Source: JAOZPE01 sp964601275 (lineage in GTDB: Bacteria; Krumholzibacteriota; Krumholzibacteriia; JAJRXK01). Taken from it: a stretch of 64,000 nucleotides of DNA. This document shows, piece by piece, positions 55,655 to 63,927 of the stretch. Under the pieces are notes generated by a model, which saw only the letters and a program-made list of their open reading frames with translations, ran no database searches and was not told the DNA's origin. Within the stretch, counting starts at the first letter, position 1. Each line of letters opens with the position of its first letter. The translations under genes and the position numbers were made by a program. The DNA is taken from contig CAZRMV010000007.1 in assembly GCA_964601275.1 (NCBI GenBank), positions 184,939-248,938 on the forward strand, read 5' to 3'.

Positions 55655-56440
55655 ATGTTTCTGGTCCGACGCATTGGTGCCGGGGTTCTCGGCGCGGTCG
55701 CCGACGCTGGCCGGGGAGGCCTCCTCGTGGCGCGCCTGGTGCGCACCCTTCCCGCCCTGCCGAGGAGCCTGCGCGAGATCCTCCACCAGATGTTCATCGT
55801 GGGAAACGGCTCGATCCCCCTGGTTCTGATCACCTCCACCTTCACCGGGGCGGTGGCCGCGGTCCAGTCGTCCTACCAGATGTCCGACTATGTCCCGGTG
55901 ACGCTTTTGGGCACCGTGGTGGCCAAGATGGTCTTCATCGAACTGGGGCCGGTCCTGACCGCCTTGGTGGTGGGAGCCCGGGTCAGCTCGAGCATCGCGG
56001 CCGAGCTGGGGACGATGAAGGTCACCGAGCAGATCGACGCGCTCGAGATGCTGGCCATCGATCCGGTGCGCTACCTCGCGTTGCCGCGCTTCGTGGCCTG
56101 CGTGCTCATGCTTCCCGTGCTCACCATCTTCGCCGACGCGGTGGCGGTTCTCGGCGCCTTCGTCGTGTCGTCCCTGACCCTGGACATCTCCGCCAAGGTC
56201 TTCACCGACGGGCTCAAGCTGCTCTTCTACGCCCACGACGTCTGGGGGGGGTTGATCAAGGCCGCGGTCTTCGGCGGAATCATCGCGGTCAGCGGGGTGG
56301 TCAGCGGTTTCCAAACCGAGGGGGGCGCAGCCGGGGTGGGCGACGCGGCCATGCGGGCGGTGGTCTCCAGCGCCCTGATGGTGCTGGTCGCCGACTACCT
56401 GCTCGCCACCATCATCTTCCAGGTGTTCTTCGGCTCATGA
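55655..56440 (+). CDS. mlaE: MlaE-type lipid ABC transporter permease
   Basis: This 261-aa integral membrane protein has the MlaE (DUF140) pattern: an amphipathic N-terminus, STFTGAVAAVQ, MVFIELGPVLTALVVGARVSSSIAAELGTM and EQIDALEMLAIDPVRYL. It works with MlaF and MlaD to move phospholipid between membranes and maintain outer-membrane asymmetry. The start position agrees with the usual N-terminal length, although no Shine-Dalgarno is present. Its stop overlaps the mlaF start (ATGA). Confidence 0.93.
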   Translation: MFLVRRIGAGVLGAVADAGRGGLLVARLVRTLPALPRSLREILHQMFIVGNGSIPLVLITSTFTGAVAAVQSSYQMSDYVPVTLLGTVVAKMVFIELGPVLTALVVGARVSSSIAAELGTMKVTEQIDALEMLAIDPVRYLALPRFVACVLMLPVLTIFADAVAVLGAFVVSSLTLDISAKVFTDGLKLLFYAHDVWGGLIKAAVFGGIIAVSGVVSGFQTEGGAAGVGDAAMRAVVSSALMVLVADYLLATIIFQVFFGS

Positions 56441-57195
56441 ACTCCGAGGGAATCGTCATCAACCGGCTGAGCAAGTCCTTCGGATCCCAGAAGGTCCTCG
56501 ACGGCGTCGACCTGCGGATCGAGCGCGGCGAGCAGCGGGTGATCCTGGGCAAGAGCGGCCAGGGCAAGAGCGTGATGCTCAAGCTCATCGTGGGACTCTT
56601 GAAGCCCGATGGCGGGTCGATCGTGGTGGACGGCGAGGAGGTGACCCGGCTCTCCCGGTCCGATCTCTATCGCCTGCGCCGCCGCTTCGCGATGGTGTTC
56701 CAGGGAGGGGCGCTCTTCGATTCGTTGACCGTGGGGGAGAACGTGGCCCTCGCCCTGAGAGAGCATACCTCGTTGAGCGAGGAGGAGATCACCGCCAAGG
56801 CGCAATCGGCCCTTTTCCAGGTCGGTCTCGGCGAGAGCTACCAGAAGATGCCCGCCGAACTCTCCGGCGGGATGCGCAAGCGCGCCAGCATCGCCAGGGC
56901 GATCGTGACCGAGCCTGACTATCTGTTGTATGATGAGCCGACCACGGGACTCGATCCCATTTCGTCCGATGCGATCAACCGCCTCATCCTGCGTCTCGAC
57001 CGGGAACTGGGAGTCACCTCGATCGTGGTCACCCACGACATGGCCAGCGCGTTCACCGTGGGCGATCGCTTCGCCCTGCTCAACGACGGCCGGATCGTCT
57101 TCGAGGGATCCAAGGAGGAGGCAGAAGCCACCACCGAGGGCCCCATGCGCCAATTCATCGACGGCACCAGCGAAGGTCCGCTCCACGCCTTCTGA
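56437..57195 (+). CDS. mlaF: MlaF-type ABC transporter ATP-binding protein
   Basis: This 252-aa ATPase has Walker A GKSGQGKS (38-45), signature LSGGM (142-146), Walker B YLLYDEPT and the H-loop VVTHD. The sequence around the A-loop and DPISSDAIN matches the Mla/Ttg2A branch. It starts in overlap with mlaE; mlaD follows 12 nt later. Confidence 0.95.
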   Translation: MNSEGIVINRLSKSFGSQKVLDGVDLRIERGEQRVILGKSGQGKSVMLKLIVGLLKPDGGSIVVDGEEVTRLSRSDLYRLRRRFAMVFQGGALFDSLTVGENVALALREHTSLSEEEITAKAQSALFQVGLGESYQKMPAELSGGMRKRASIARAIVTEPDYLLYDEPTTGLDPISSDAINRLILRLDRELGVTSIVVTHDMASAFTVGDRFALLNDGRIVFEGSKEEAEATTEGPMRQFIDGTSEGPLHAF

Positions 57196-57207
57196 GGGGA
57201 ACAGATC

Positions 57208-58122
57208 ATGAGCACCTCAGCACGCAGCCGGCAGGAGATCCAGGTGGGACTGGTGGTGATCGCCGCTCTCGTCGTGCTCATCGCCGGCCTGCTGTATCTG
57301 CAGGAAATGCGCATCCGCAGGGAAAGCCAGCAGATCGTCGTCCACTTCCAGTCGGTGGGAGGTCTGAGCGCCGGAGACCCGGTCCACGTGCGGGGCATTC
57401 CCCTGGGCAAGGTCAAGAGCATCGAGCTGAAGGACAAGGGCGTCCAGGTGACCTGCGAGATCGACCGCCGCGTGGTGTTGCGTGAAGACGCGAGCTTCCA
57501 CGTGTCTTCGGTGGGCCTGGTCGGCGACCGGATCCTCTCCCTGGATCCCGGCGTGGGCCGAAGGATCACTGCGCCCACCGGGCACATCTTCGAGGGACAT
57601 TACGACCTGTCGATGCCGGAACTCGCCGGGCAGATGGCCGACCTCGGCCAGCGCTTCGACGAGTTCCTGCAACGTTTGGCGAAGACGATGGACGTGATCG
57701 ACCAGGACGGTGGACTGGGCGGTACCCTGCGCGAGACCACCCGCGCGGTCCGCGGGCTGGCGGACTACCTCGAGAGGAACCGCGGCCACCTCGATGAGAC
57801 CAGCGCGCACCTGGCCTCCCTCACCTCGCACCTGGATACCCTGATCTCCTCCCACGGCGACAGCCTGGGCAAGGCGGCCGACCGTCTGCCCGCGACCCTC
57901 GACCGGGCCGACAGCCTGCTCGCGCGGCTCGACGAGGTGGCGATGCAGACGAAAGTCCTGCTGGAGGCGATCAACCGCCAGGACGGAGTGGCGGGCACGC
58001 TCATCCATGACCCGGAGATGGCCGAGAAGGTGAAGGACAGCATCCGCCAGATGAACGCCCTGATCGCCGACATCCGCCGCAATCCCCAGCGTTACCTCAA
58101 CTTGACGATCATGGATTTCTAG
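57208..58122 (+). CDS. mlaD: MCE-domain substrate-binding protein MlaD
   Basis: This 304-aa protein has one N-terminal membrane helix (about 10-30), an MCE domain (about 40-120: VVHFQSVGGLSAGDPVHVRG, VTCEIDRRVVL, GDRILSLDPG), and a long helical C-terminal part. MCE rings form lipid channels with MlaE. The C-terminal extension is longer than E. coli MlaD (about 180 aa) and resembles longer Mce/PqiB-type tails. No mlaB or mlaC follows; radA is next. Confidence 0.9.
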   Translation: MSTSARSRQEIQVGLVVIAALVVLIAGLLYLQEMRIRRESQQIVVHFQSVGGLSAGDPVHVRGIPLGKVKSIELKDKGVQVTCEIDRRVVLREDASFHVSSVGLVGDRILSLDPGVGRRITAPTGHIFEGHYDLSMPELAGQMADLGQRFDEFLQRLAKTMDVIDQDGGLGGTLRETTRAVRGLADYLERNRGHLDETSAHLASLTSHLDTLISSHGDSLGKAADRLPATLDRADSLLARLDEVAMQTKVLLEAINRQDGVAGTLIHDPEMAEKVKDSIRQMNALIADIRRNPQRYLNLTIMDF

Positions 58123-58190
58123 CTCGGTTGACCGCTGGGAACCCTCCCGGCGTCGGAAGTCTCCCGCGGCCTGACGGCCTGGAGAAGCCC

Positions 58191-59600
58191 ATGGCGAGAG
58201 AACGCAGCCTGTTCACCTGTATCGAATGCGGACACACCGAAGTGCGTTGGATGGGTCGATGCCCCCAGTGCGGGGCGTGGAATGCCTTCCGTGAGAAGGG
58301 GGGAGATCCCGCCGGGACGAAGGGACGCAGTTCCCGCGGGCTGCGCCGGGCCGAGAACGTGGTCGAACCCGAGCCCCTCGTCCGTATCGATCTGGACCCG
58401 TTGCACCGCTACCCGGTCCAGCCCGAGGACCTCAACCGGGTGTTGGGCGGGGGCCTGGTCCCGGGCAGCATCCTGTTGCTCGGCGGGGCGCCGGGCGTCG
58501 GCAAGTCCACCCTCTTGACCATGCTCACCCGCGATTTCGCGCACCATGGAAAGCGCGCGGTCTATCTGTCCGCCGAGGAGTCCGCCGCCCAGGTGCGCCG
58601 CCGCGCCGAGCGGCTGGGCCGGATCGAGGAGGGCTTCCTCATCGTGGACGAGCCCTGCCTGGAGCGGGTGTTGCCCGCCCTCTACGAGAACCCGCCTGCG
58701 TTCCTCGTGGTCGATTCCATCCAGGCGGTCTACAGCAACGAACTCGATGGTATCGCGGGCAGCGTATCCCAGATCCGCTTCTGCGGTGGGCTGCTCGCCG
58801 ACTTCGCCCGCTCCACCGGTTGCGCAGTCGCCCTGGTCGGCCATGTGACCAAGGACGGCGATCTGGCCGGTCCCCGGGTGCTGGAACACCTGGTGGACGC
58901 GGTGCTCTACTTCGAACCCGACCCCCATGGACGGGTCCGGATCGTCCGTGCGTTCAAGAATCGTTTCGGCGCCATCGGCGAGCTCGCGGTGATGGAGATG
59001 ACCCAGGAGGGCCTCCGTCCGGTCCGCGACGTGAGCGCGATGTTCCTGGCCGGCCGCCTGGTGAACGAGGCAGGCAGCGCGGTGACCGCGGTCCAGTCGG
59101 GATCGCGCCCCTTCCTGGTCGAACTGCAGGCCCTGCTCACTCCCACCCGCTACGGGACTCCCGCGCGGGTGGTGTCGGGGATGGATGGCCGCCGGGTCGC
59201 ACTGCTGGCGGCCATCCTCGACCGCAAGAGCGACGTGTCGACCGCGGGCATGGACATCTTCGTGAAGGTCGCCGGCGGCCTGCGGGTCACCGATCCGGCG
59301 GCGGACCTGGCCCTGGCCTGCGCCATGGCCTCCAGCCTGCGGGACCGTCCCCTGCTCGGGGAGACCATCTTCCTGGGCGAGGTGGGATTGACCGGGGAGC
59401 TGCGGCCGGCGGAGAATCTTCCGCCGCGGCTCAACGAGGCCGCGGCCCACGGTTTCCGCAAGGCGGTGGTGGCCCGGCTGCCCGGGCAGAAGCTGCCGTC
59501 GGTCCGCGGGCTCGAGATCCTTCCCGTACGGACTTTGGCCGCCGCGGTGGCCATGGCCTTCGGTCTGAAACCGGTGGAATCGGGGGAGGGCGGGGCTTGA
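58191..59600 (+). CDS. radA: DNA repair protein RadA
   Basis: RadA promotes branch migration in recombination. The 469-aa protein begins with a C4 zinc finger (C10xxC13, C24xxC27), then the RecA-like core with the P-loop GGAPGVGKST and the RadA-specific KNRFG, and ends in a Lon-like domain (FLGEVGLTGELRP). The ATG at 58191 has GGAGAAG upstream; a longer in-frame start is rejected because it precedes the zinc finger. The stop overlaps ispD (TTGA). Confidence 0.96.
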   Translation: MARERSLFTCIECGHTEVRWMGRCPQCGAWNAFREKGGDPAGTKGRSSRGLRRAENVVEPEPLVRIDLDPLHRYPVQPEDLNRVLGGGLVPGSILLLGGAPGVGKSTLLTMLTRDFAHHGKRAVYLSAEESAAQVRRRAERLGRIEEGFLIVDEPCLERVLPALYENPPAFLVVDSIQAVYSNELDGIAGSVSQIRFCGGLLADFARSTGCAVALVGHVTKDGDLAGPRVLEHLVDAVLYFEPDPHGRVRIVRAFKNRFGAIGELAVMEMTQEGLRPVRDVSAMFLAGRLVNEAGSAVTAVQSGSRPFLVELQALLTPTRYGTPARVVSGMDGRRVALLAAILDRKSDVSTAGMDIFVKVAGGLRVTDPAADLALACAMASSLRDRPLLGETIFLGEVGLTGELRPAENLPPRLNEAAAHGFRKAVVARLPGQKLPSVRGLEILPVRTLAAAVAMAFGLKPVESGEGGA

Positions 59601-60307
59601 AGGGGCCGGAGGGCGTCTGGGCGGTGGTGCTGGCCGCCGGGAGCGGCCGGCGGGCCGGCCGGGCGAAACAGTTCGCCCGGGCCGGAGGCCACAGCCTGCT
59701 CTTCCATGCCTGCCGTCCCTTCCTGCCCTTCGTGGAAGGTCTGGTCGTGGTGCTTCCGCCCGGAGGGATTGCCGCACGGCGGGGCCGCGAAGAGGAACTC
59801 CGCTCCGCCGGATGGAAGCCCACCCTGCGCGTGGTCGAGGGGGGCGCGACCCGTCACGCGAGCTGCCGGGCCGGTCTGGCTGCCCTTCAGGCATCCTGCC
59901 GCTGGGTGCTGGTACACGACGCGGCCCGCCCCTTCGTGTCGGTCGGACTGGTCACAAGGGTGCTCGAAGCGGCGGCCGCCCATGGGGCCGCGGTCCCGGC
60001 GATCGGCGTGAAGGACGCGGTCCTGGAGGTGGAAGACCCCGGGAAGGCCGCAGGATCCCCGCGGGCGCGGCGCTATCTGGACCGGCCGATCTTGCGGGCG
60101 GTCCAGACCCCGCAGGGGTTCTCGAAGAAGGTGCTCGAAGAAGCCTTCGCCGCCGCGGGCGACGACGACGCGCCGGACGAGGGCAGCGTGGTCCTGGCCG
60201 CGGGATTTCCCGTCCACCTCGTCGAGGGCGAGGAGTCCAACTGGAAGATCACCACCGCGGCGGAGCTCGAGCGGGCCGCGCAACGGCTCGAGGAGGGGAG
60301 CGCATGA
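59597..60307 (+). CDS. ispD: 2-C-methyl-D-erythritol 4-phosphate cytidylyltransferase IspD
   Basis: IspD performs the third step of the MEP isoprenoid pathway (CTP plus MEP to CDP-ME). The 236-aa protein has VVLAAGSGRRAGRAKQFA, VHDAARPFVS and AVQTPQGF. The usual VKDT is VKDA here. The TTG start overlaps the radA stop; GGGGGAGGG lies upstream. ispF follows with a 4-nt overlap. Confidence 0.94.
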   Translation: MKGPEGVWAVVLAAGSGRRAGRAKQFARAGGHSLLFHACRPFLPFVEGLVVVLPPGGIAARRGREEELRSAGWKPTLRVVEGGATRHASCRAGLAALQASCRWVLVHDAARPFVSVGLVTRVLEAAAAHGAAVPAIGVKDAVLEVEDPGKAAGSPRARRYLDRPILRAVQTPQGFSKKVLEEAFAAAGDDDAPDEGSVVLAAGFPVHLVEGEESNWKITTAAELERAAQRLEEGSA

Positions 60308-60801
60308 CCCTGCGCATCGGTCAGGGAATCGACCGCCATCGCCTGGAAGAGGGACGACCCCTGGTGCTGGGAGGGGTCCGGGTCGAACACGATCGGGGCT
60401 TGCTCGGGCACAGCGACGGCGACGCCCTGACCCATGCCATCTGCGACGCGCTCCTGGGCGCGGCCAACCTGGGCGATCTCGGGCGGCTCTTCTCCGACCA
60501 GGCGGAGGAGAACCGGGGTCGGGACAGCCAGGAGTTCCTGGCCGAGGTGATCCGCCGGGTCCGGGAGAAGGGCCTGGAGCTGGTGCACCTGGACAGCACG
60601 GTCCTGGCCGAGGCTCCCCGGCTGGCGCCCCATCTCCCCGCGATGCGCGAATGCCTGGCCAAGACCCTGCGGACCGACCCGGAGCGGGTCTCGATCAAGG
60701 CCACCCGCGGGGAGGGAATGGGGCCGGAGGGCCGGGAGGAAGGCATCACCGCCTTCGCGGTGGTCCTTCTGCAGGAAAGCGCCGGGGGGGGTGGACGATG
60801 A
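60304..60801 (+). CDS. ispF: 2-C-methyl-D-erythritol 2,4-cyclodiphosphate synthase IspF
   Basis: IspF makes MEcPP, the fifth MEP pathway step. The 165-aa protein has the metal-binding GIDRHRL (DxH), LLGHSDGDALTHA, GDLGRLF and KATRGEGMGPEGREEGI. Length is typical. It overlaps ispD and ddl by 4 nt each (ATGA). Confidence 0.95.
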   Translation: MTLRIGQGIDRHRLEEGRPLVLGGVRVEHDRGLLGHSDGDALTHAICDALLGAANLGDLGRLFSDQAEENRGRDSQEFLAEVIRRVREKGLELVHLDSTVLAEAPRLAPHLPAMRECLAKTLRTDPERVSIKATRGEGMGPEGREEGITAFAVVLLQESAGGGGR

Positions 60802-61739
60802 GGATCGCGGTGCTGCTGGGAGGGGTCAGCGCCGAACGGGAGATCTCGCTGGTCACCGGCCGCGCGGTGGCTGAGGCTCTCCGGGAGCGGGGACACGAGG
60901 TGGACGAGATCGACCCCATCGACCCGGTGGGTGCGGTGGCCGGCGAGGGGTTCCAGCGGGCCGAGGTGGTCTTCGTGGCCCTGCATGGAGGTTTCGGTGA
61001 GGACGGGCGCATCCAATCCCTGCTCGAGCTGGTCGGGAAACCCTACGTGGGCAGCGGTCCGGCCGCTTGCGCGGTCAGCATGGACAAGGCCCTGAGCAAG
61101 CACCTGTGCCGGTCCCTGGGAATCGCCACCGCCGAGTGGCGGGTGCTGGAGGGGGATGAGAGCGGTGAGGAGGTGGCGGCCGCCGCCCGGGAGCTGGGAG
61201 AGGAGATCGTGCTCAAGCCGGTGGACGAGGGCTCGGCCATCGGGGTGCACCTGCGGCCGAGCCCGGAGGAATTGCGGGAGATCTGGACCGATGCCCGCCG
61301 CCGGCCTGGACCTTGGCTGCTCGAACGCTACATTCCGGGGCGGGAACTCACCCTGCCGATGCTCTGGGGCGAACCCACCCCGGCAGTGGAGATCCTGCCC
61401 CGCGAGGGCTTCTACGACTACCGGAACAAGTACACCCCGGGACGCACCGGGTACCGGTGTCCCGCGCCTTTGCCCAAGACCGTGGCCGAGACCCTGTCGA
61501 GAGCGGGCCAGAAGCTCTGGAAGGCGGTGGGGTTGCGGGACATGGCGCGGATCGACTTCCGCCTGGACGAAGCGGGCAAAGCCTGGTTCCTGGAGATCAA
61601 CACCGTGCCGGGGATGACCTCGACCAGCCTCCTGCCCATGGGGGCGAAGGAGATGGGACTCGAATTCGGCGCATTCTGCGAACGACTCTGCGAGGGGGCG
61701 CTCCGGCGCGGACCCTCCGCCAGCGGGGGTGGGCATTGA
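60798..61739 (+). CDS. ddl: D-alanine--D-alanine ligase
   Basis: Ddl makes the D-Ala-D-Ala dipeptide of peptidoglycan. The 313-aa ATP-grasp protein begins MRIAVLLGGVSAEREISL and has VALHGGFGEDGRIQ, KPVDEGSAIGV, ERYIPGRELTLP and WFLEINTVPGMT. The KYTPGRTGY motif matches the family omega-loop region. Its stop overlaps the cysS start. Confidence 0.95.
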   Translation: MRIAVLLGGVSAEREISLVTGRAVAEALRERGHEVDEIDPIDPVGAVAGEGFQRAEVVFVALHGGFGEDGRIQSLLELVGKPYVGSGPAACAVSMDKALSKHLCRSLGIATAEWRVLEGDESGEEVAAAARELGEEIVLKPVDEGSAIGVHLRPSPEELREIWTDARRRPGPWLLERYIPGRELTLPMLWGEPTPAVEILPREGFYDYRNKYTPGRTGYRCPAPLPKTVAETLSRAGQKLWKAVGLRDMARIDFRLDEAGKAWFLEINTVPGMTSTSLLPMGAKEMGLEFGAFCERLCEGALRRGPSASGGGH

Positions 61740-63172
61740 AGCTGAAGATCCACGACCACATGACCGGTCGCAAGAAGGAGTTCGAACCGCTCGACCCCTC
61801 CCGGGTGACCATGTACGTGTGCGGGATGACGGTGCAGGACCGGCCCCACGTGGGGCACATGCTGACCTTCGTCTCGGCCGACCTGATCCGCCGGACCCTC
61901 GAGTACTTCGGATACCGGGTCCAGCACGTCCAGAATTTCACCGACATCGACGACAAGATCATCGACCGGGCCCGGCAGGAAGGCGAGGACCCCCAGGTGC
62001 TCGCACAGAGGAACATCGATCGTTTCTTCGAGGCCGCCGACGCCCTGAAGATCCGCCGGGCCACGCTCTATCCCCGGGTGACCGAGCACATCGAGGACAT
62101 CATCGCCTACATCACGCGCCTGATCGAGGCGGGTCACGCCTACGCGGCCGGCGGCAGCGTCTGGTTCGACGTGCGCTCGTGGCCCAGCTACGGCGAGTTG
62201 AGCGGACGGGACATCGAGGAGCTGCGCAGCGGCTACCGCATCGAGGTCGACGAGAACAAACGGGATCCCCTGGATTTCGCCCTGTGGAAGGCGGCCAAGG
62301 AGGGCGAGCCGGGTTGGGACAGTCCCTGGGGCCGGGGACGGCCGGGCTGGCACATCGAGTGTTCGGTGATGTCCACCAAGTACCTCGGGGAGGCCTTCGA
62401 TCTGCACGGGGGCGGACGGGACCTCATCTTCCCCCACCACGAGAACGAGCTGGCCCAGAGCAAGGCCCTCGGCGGCCGCTTCGTCCGCTATTGGATGCAC
62501 AACGGGCTGTTGAACCTGCAGGGGCAGAAGATGTCCAAGAGCACCGGCCACTTCTTCGCCATGGACGAGGTGTTGGCCGAGTTCCCGGCCGAGGTGGTGC
62601 GTTTCTTCCTGCTGCGGGGACACTTCCGCAACCAGATGGAGTTCAGCCGCGAGCGCATGGAGGAGGCCCGCAGCGCCTACGAGCGGATGCGCCGGGCGAT
62701 CGAGCGCATCGACGCGCTGGCCGCCGATCCCCGCCTGGGAGCGGAGGTCCCCGAGGGCCTCACCAGCGCGGAAGGGGTGGCCCTGCTGGAACGCGCGGAA
62801 AAGGCGAAAACGGCCTTCGATGCGGGCCTGGCCGACGATTTCAACGCCGAGGCCGCCCTGGCCGCGCTCTTCGAACTGGTCCGGGAGGCCAACCCCTACT
62901 GGGTGGAACATCCCCGGGCGGAGCAGGCCGAAGCCGAGGTGGTCCACCGGGTCCGCGAGGTGCTGCGGGGGAGCCTGGCGGTGCTGGGGCTCTTCGAGGA
63001 GGAGCCCGCGGGGGAGGAGATCCCCCCGGAGATCGAGGAACTGGTCGAGCGCCGCCAACGGGCGCGCGAGCGGAAGGACTGGGCGGAAGCGGACACCCTG
63101 CGGGAGGAGATCCGGTCGAAGGGCTTCGTGGTGGAGGACCACGCGGGGGGTAGTTCGGTGCGGCGGGCCTGA
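61736..63172 (+). CDS. cysS: Cysteinyl-tRNA synthetase
   Basis: CysRS charges tRNA-Cys. The 478-aa protein has the zinc Cys29 in YVCGMTVQDRPHVGH (HIGH variant HVGH at 38-41), Cys209 in WHIECSVM, HHENELAQS, and KMSKS (265-269). The first motif reads CGMTVQ rather than the common CGPTVY. The TTG start overlaps the ddl stop by 4 nt. A small inverted repeat follows the stop. Confidence 0.95.
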   Translation: MKLKIHDHMTGRKKEFEPLDPSRVTMYVCGMTVQDRPHVGHMLTFVSADLIRRTLEYFGYRVQHVQNFTDIDDKIIDRARQEGEDPQVLAQRNIDRFFEAADALKIRRATLYPRVTEHIEDIIAYITRLIEAGHAYAAGGSVWFDVRSWPSYGELSGRDIEELRSGYRIEVDENKRDPLDFALWKAAKEGEPGWDSPWGRGRPGWHIECSVMSTKYLGEAFDLHGGGRDLIFPHHENELAQSKALGGRFVRYWMHNGLLNLQGQKMSKSTGHFFAMDEVLAEFPAEVVRFFLLRGHFRNQMEFSRERMEEARSAYERMRRAIERIDALAADPRLGAEVPEGLTSAEGVALLERAEKAKTAFDAGLADDFNAEAALAALFELVREANPYWVEHPRAEQAEAEVVHRVREVLRGSLAVLGLFEEEPAGEEIPPEIEELVERRQRARERKDWAEADTLREEIRSKGFVVEDHAGGSSVRRA

Positions 63173-63173
63173 T

Positions 63174-63198
63174 TTTCCGCCGAAACCCCTTGCGGAAA
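63174..63198 (+). terminator. Possible weak terminator after cysS
   Basis: TTTCCGC / GCGGAAA (7 bp) with an 11-nt loop begins 2 nt after the stop. The T-run (about 63209-63214) is 11 nt away, so this is weak. Confidence 0.3.
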
Positions 63199-63216
63199 GC
63201 CTCCAGGTGTTTTTGC

Positions 63217-63246
63217 TTGACGCGCGGCACGGACCTTCTCTATATT
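63217..63246 (+). promoter_or_regulatory. Promoter of the tRNA-tuf operon
   Basis: TTGACG (63217-63222), an 18-bp spacer and TATATT (63241-63246), about 70 nt before the first tRNA. The AT-rich -10 stands out in this GC-rich sequence. Confidence 0.7.
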
Positions 63247-63317
63247 CCTTCTTCTGCCGCGAGCTGGGAGAAGATGGACCGCGCCGCGCAAGTGCTTGGC
63301 CAGCAAGGAGTTGAGGG

Positions 63318-63393
63318 GCTGGCGTAGCTCAACTGGCAGAGCACCGCACTTGTAATGCGGCGGTTGGAGGTTCGATTCCTCTCGCCAGCTCCA
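63318..63393 (+). tRNA. tRNA-Thr (anticodon TGT)
   Basis: 76 nt including encoded CCA. Acceptor GCTGGCG pairs with CGCCAGC; anticodon stem CCGCA / TGCGG with loop CTTGTAA gives TGT. The T-loop is TTCGATT. Confidence 0.95.
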
Positions 63394-63481
63394 GTTCGTC
63401 GGCCCGCTTCGGGCGGGGTCGCGGCGGGCGGCAATGGCATCGAGGCGAGCCGCCGGGGAGGGGGCTCGTCGTGGTCTGTGG

Positions 63482-63567
63482 GGGGAGGTTCCCGAGTGGT
63501 CAAAGGGGGCAGACTGTAAATCTGTTGCCGAAGTGCTTCGGAGGTTCGAATCCTCCCCTCCCCACCA
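63482..63567 (+). tRNA. tRNA-Tyr (anticodon GTA)
   Basis: 86 nt with a long variable arm and encoded CCA. Acceptor GGGGAGG / CCTCCCC; anticodon loop CTGTAAA gives GTA; T-stem GGAGG / CCTCC with TTCGAAT. It closely resembles E. coli tRNA-Tyr. Confidence 0.95.
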
Positions 63568-63663
63568 CCGTTCACGCCCGCGCCGATTCGAGTGGAAGGG
63601 CGCGTGGGAAGACGGTCGGCCGCCATCGGCGGCATCGGGAATCGAAGGCGACGGGAGTCCAAG

Positions 63664-63740
63664 GCGGGAATAGCTCAGTTGGCTAGAGCGTCAGCCTTCC
63701 AAGCTGAGGGTCGCGGGTTCGAGTCCCGTTTCCCGCTCCA
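63664..63740 (+). tRNA. tRNA-Gly (anticodon TCC)
   Basis: 77 nt with CCA. Acceptor GCGGGAA / TTCCCGC; anticodon loop CTTCCAA gives TCC; T-loop TTCGAGT. Confidence 0.95.
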
Positions 63741-63787
63741 GTTTTTCCGGAAGCCGTTCCATGGGAACGCTTCTGCAGGAGGTTTCG

Positions 63788-63863
63788 GCCCACGTAGCTC
63801 AGCAGGTAGAGCACTTGCATGGTAAGCAAGCGGTCAGCAGTTCGAGTCTGCTCGTGGGCTCCA
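63788..63863 (+). tRNA. tRNA-Thr (anticodon GGT)
   Basis: 76 nt with CCA. Acceptor GCCCACG / CGTGGGC; anticodon stem CTTGC / GCAAG with loop ATGGTAA gives GGT. Confidence 0.95.
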
Positions 63864-63927
63864 CCTTTCACGCTACAGTTGGCAAGTCCAGGGTCCTTTG
63901 ACCCGCCCGCCAGGAGGAAGGTAGAGA

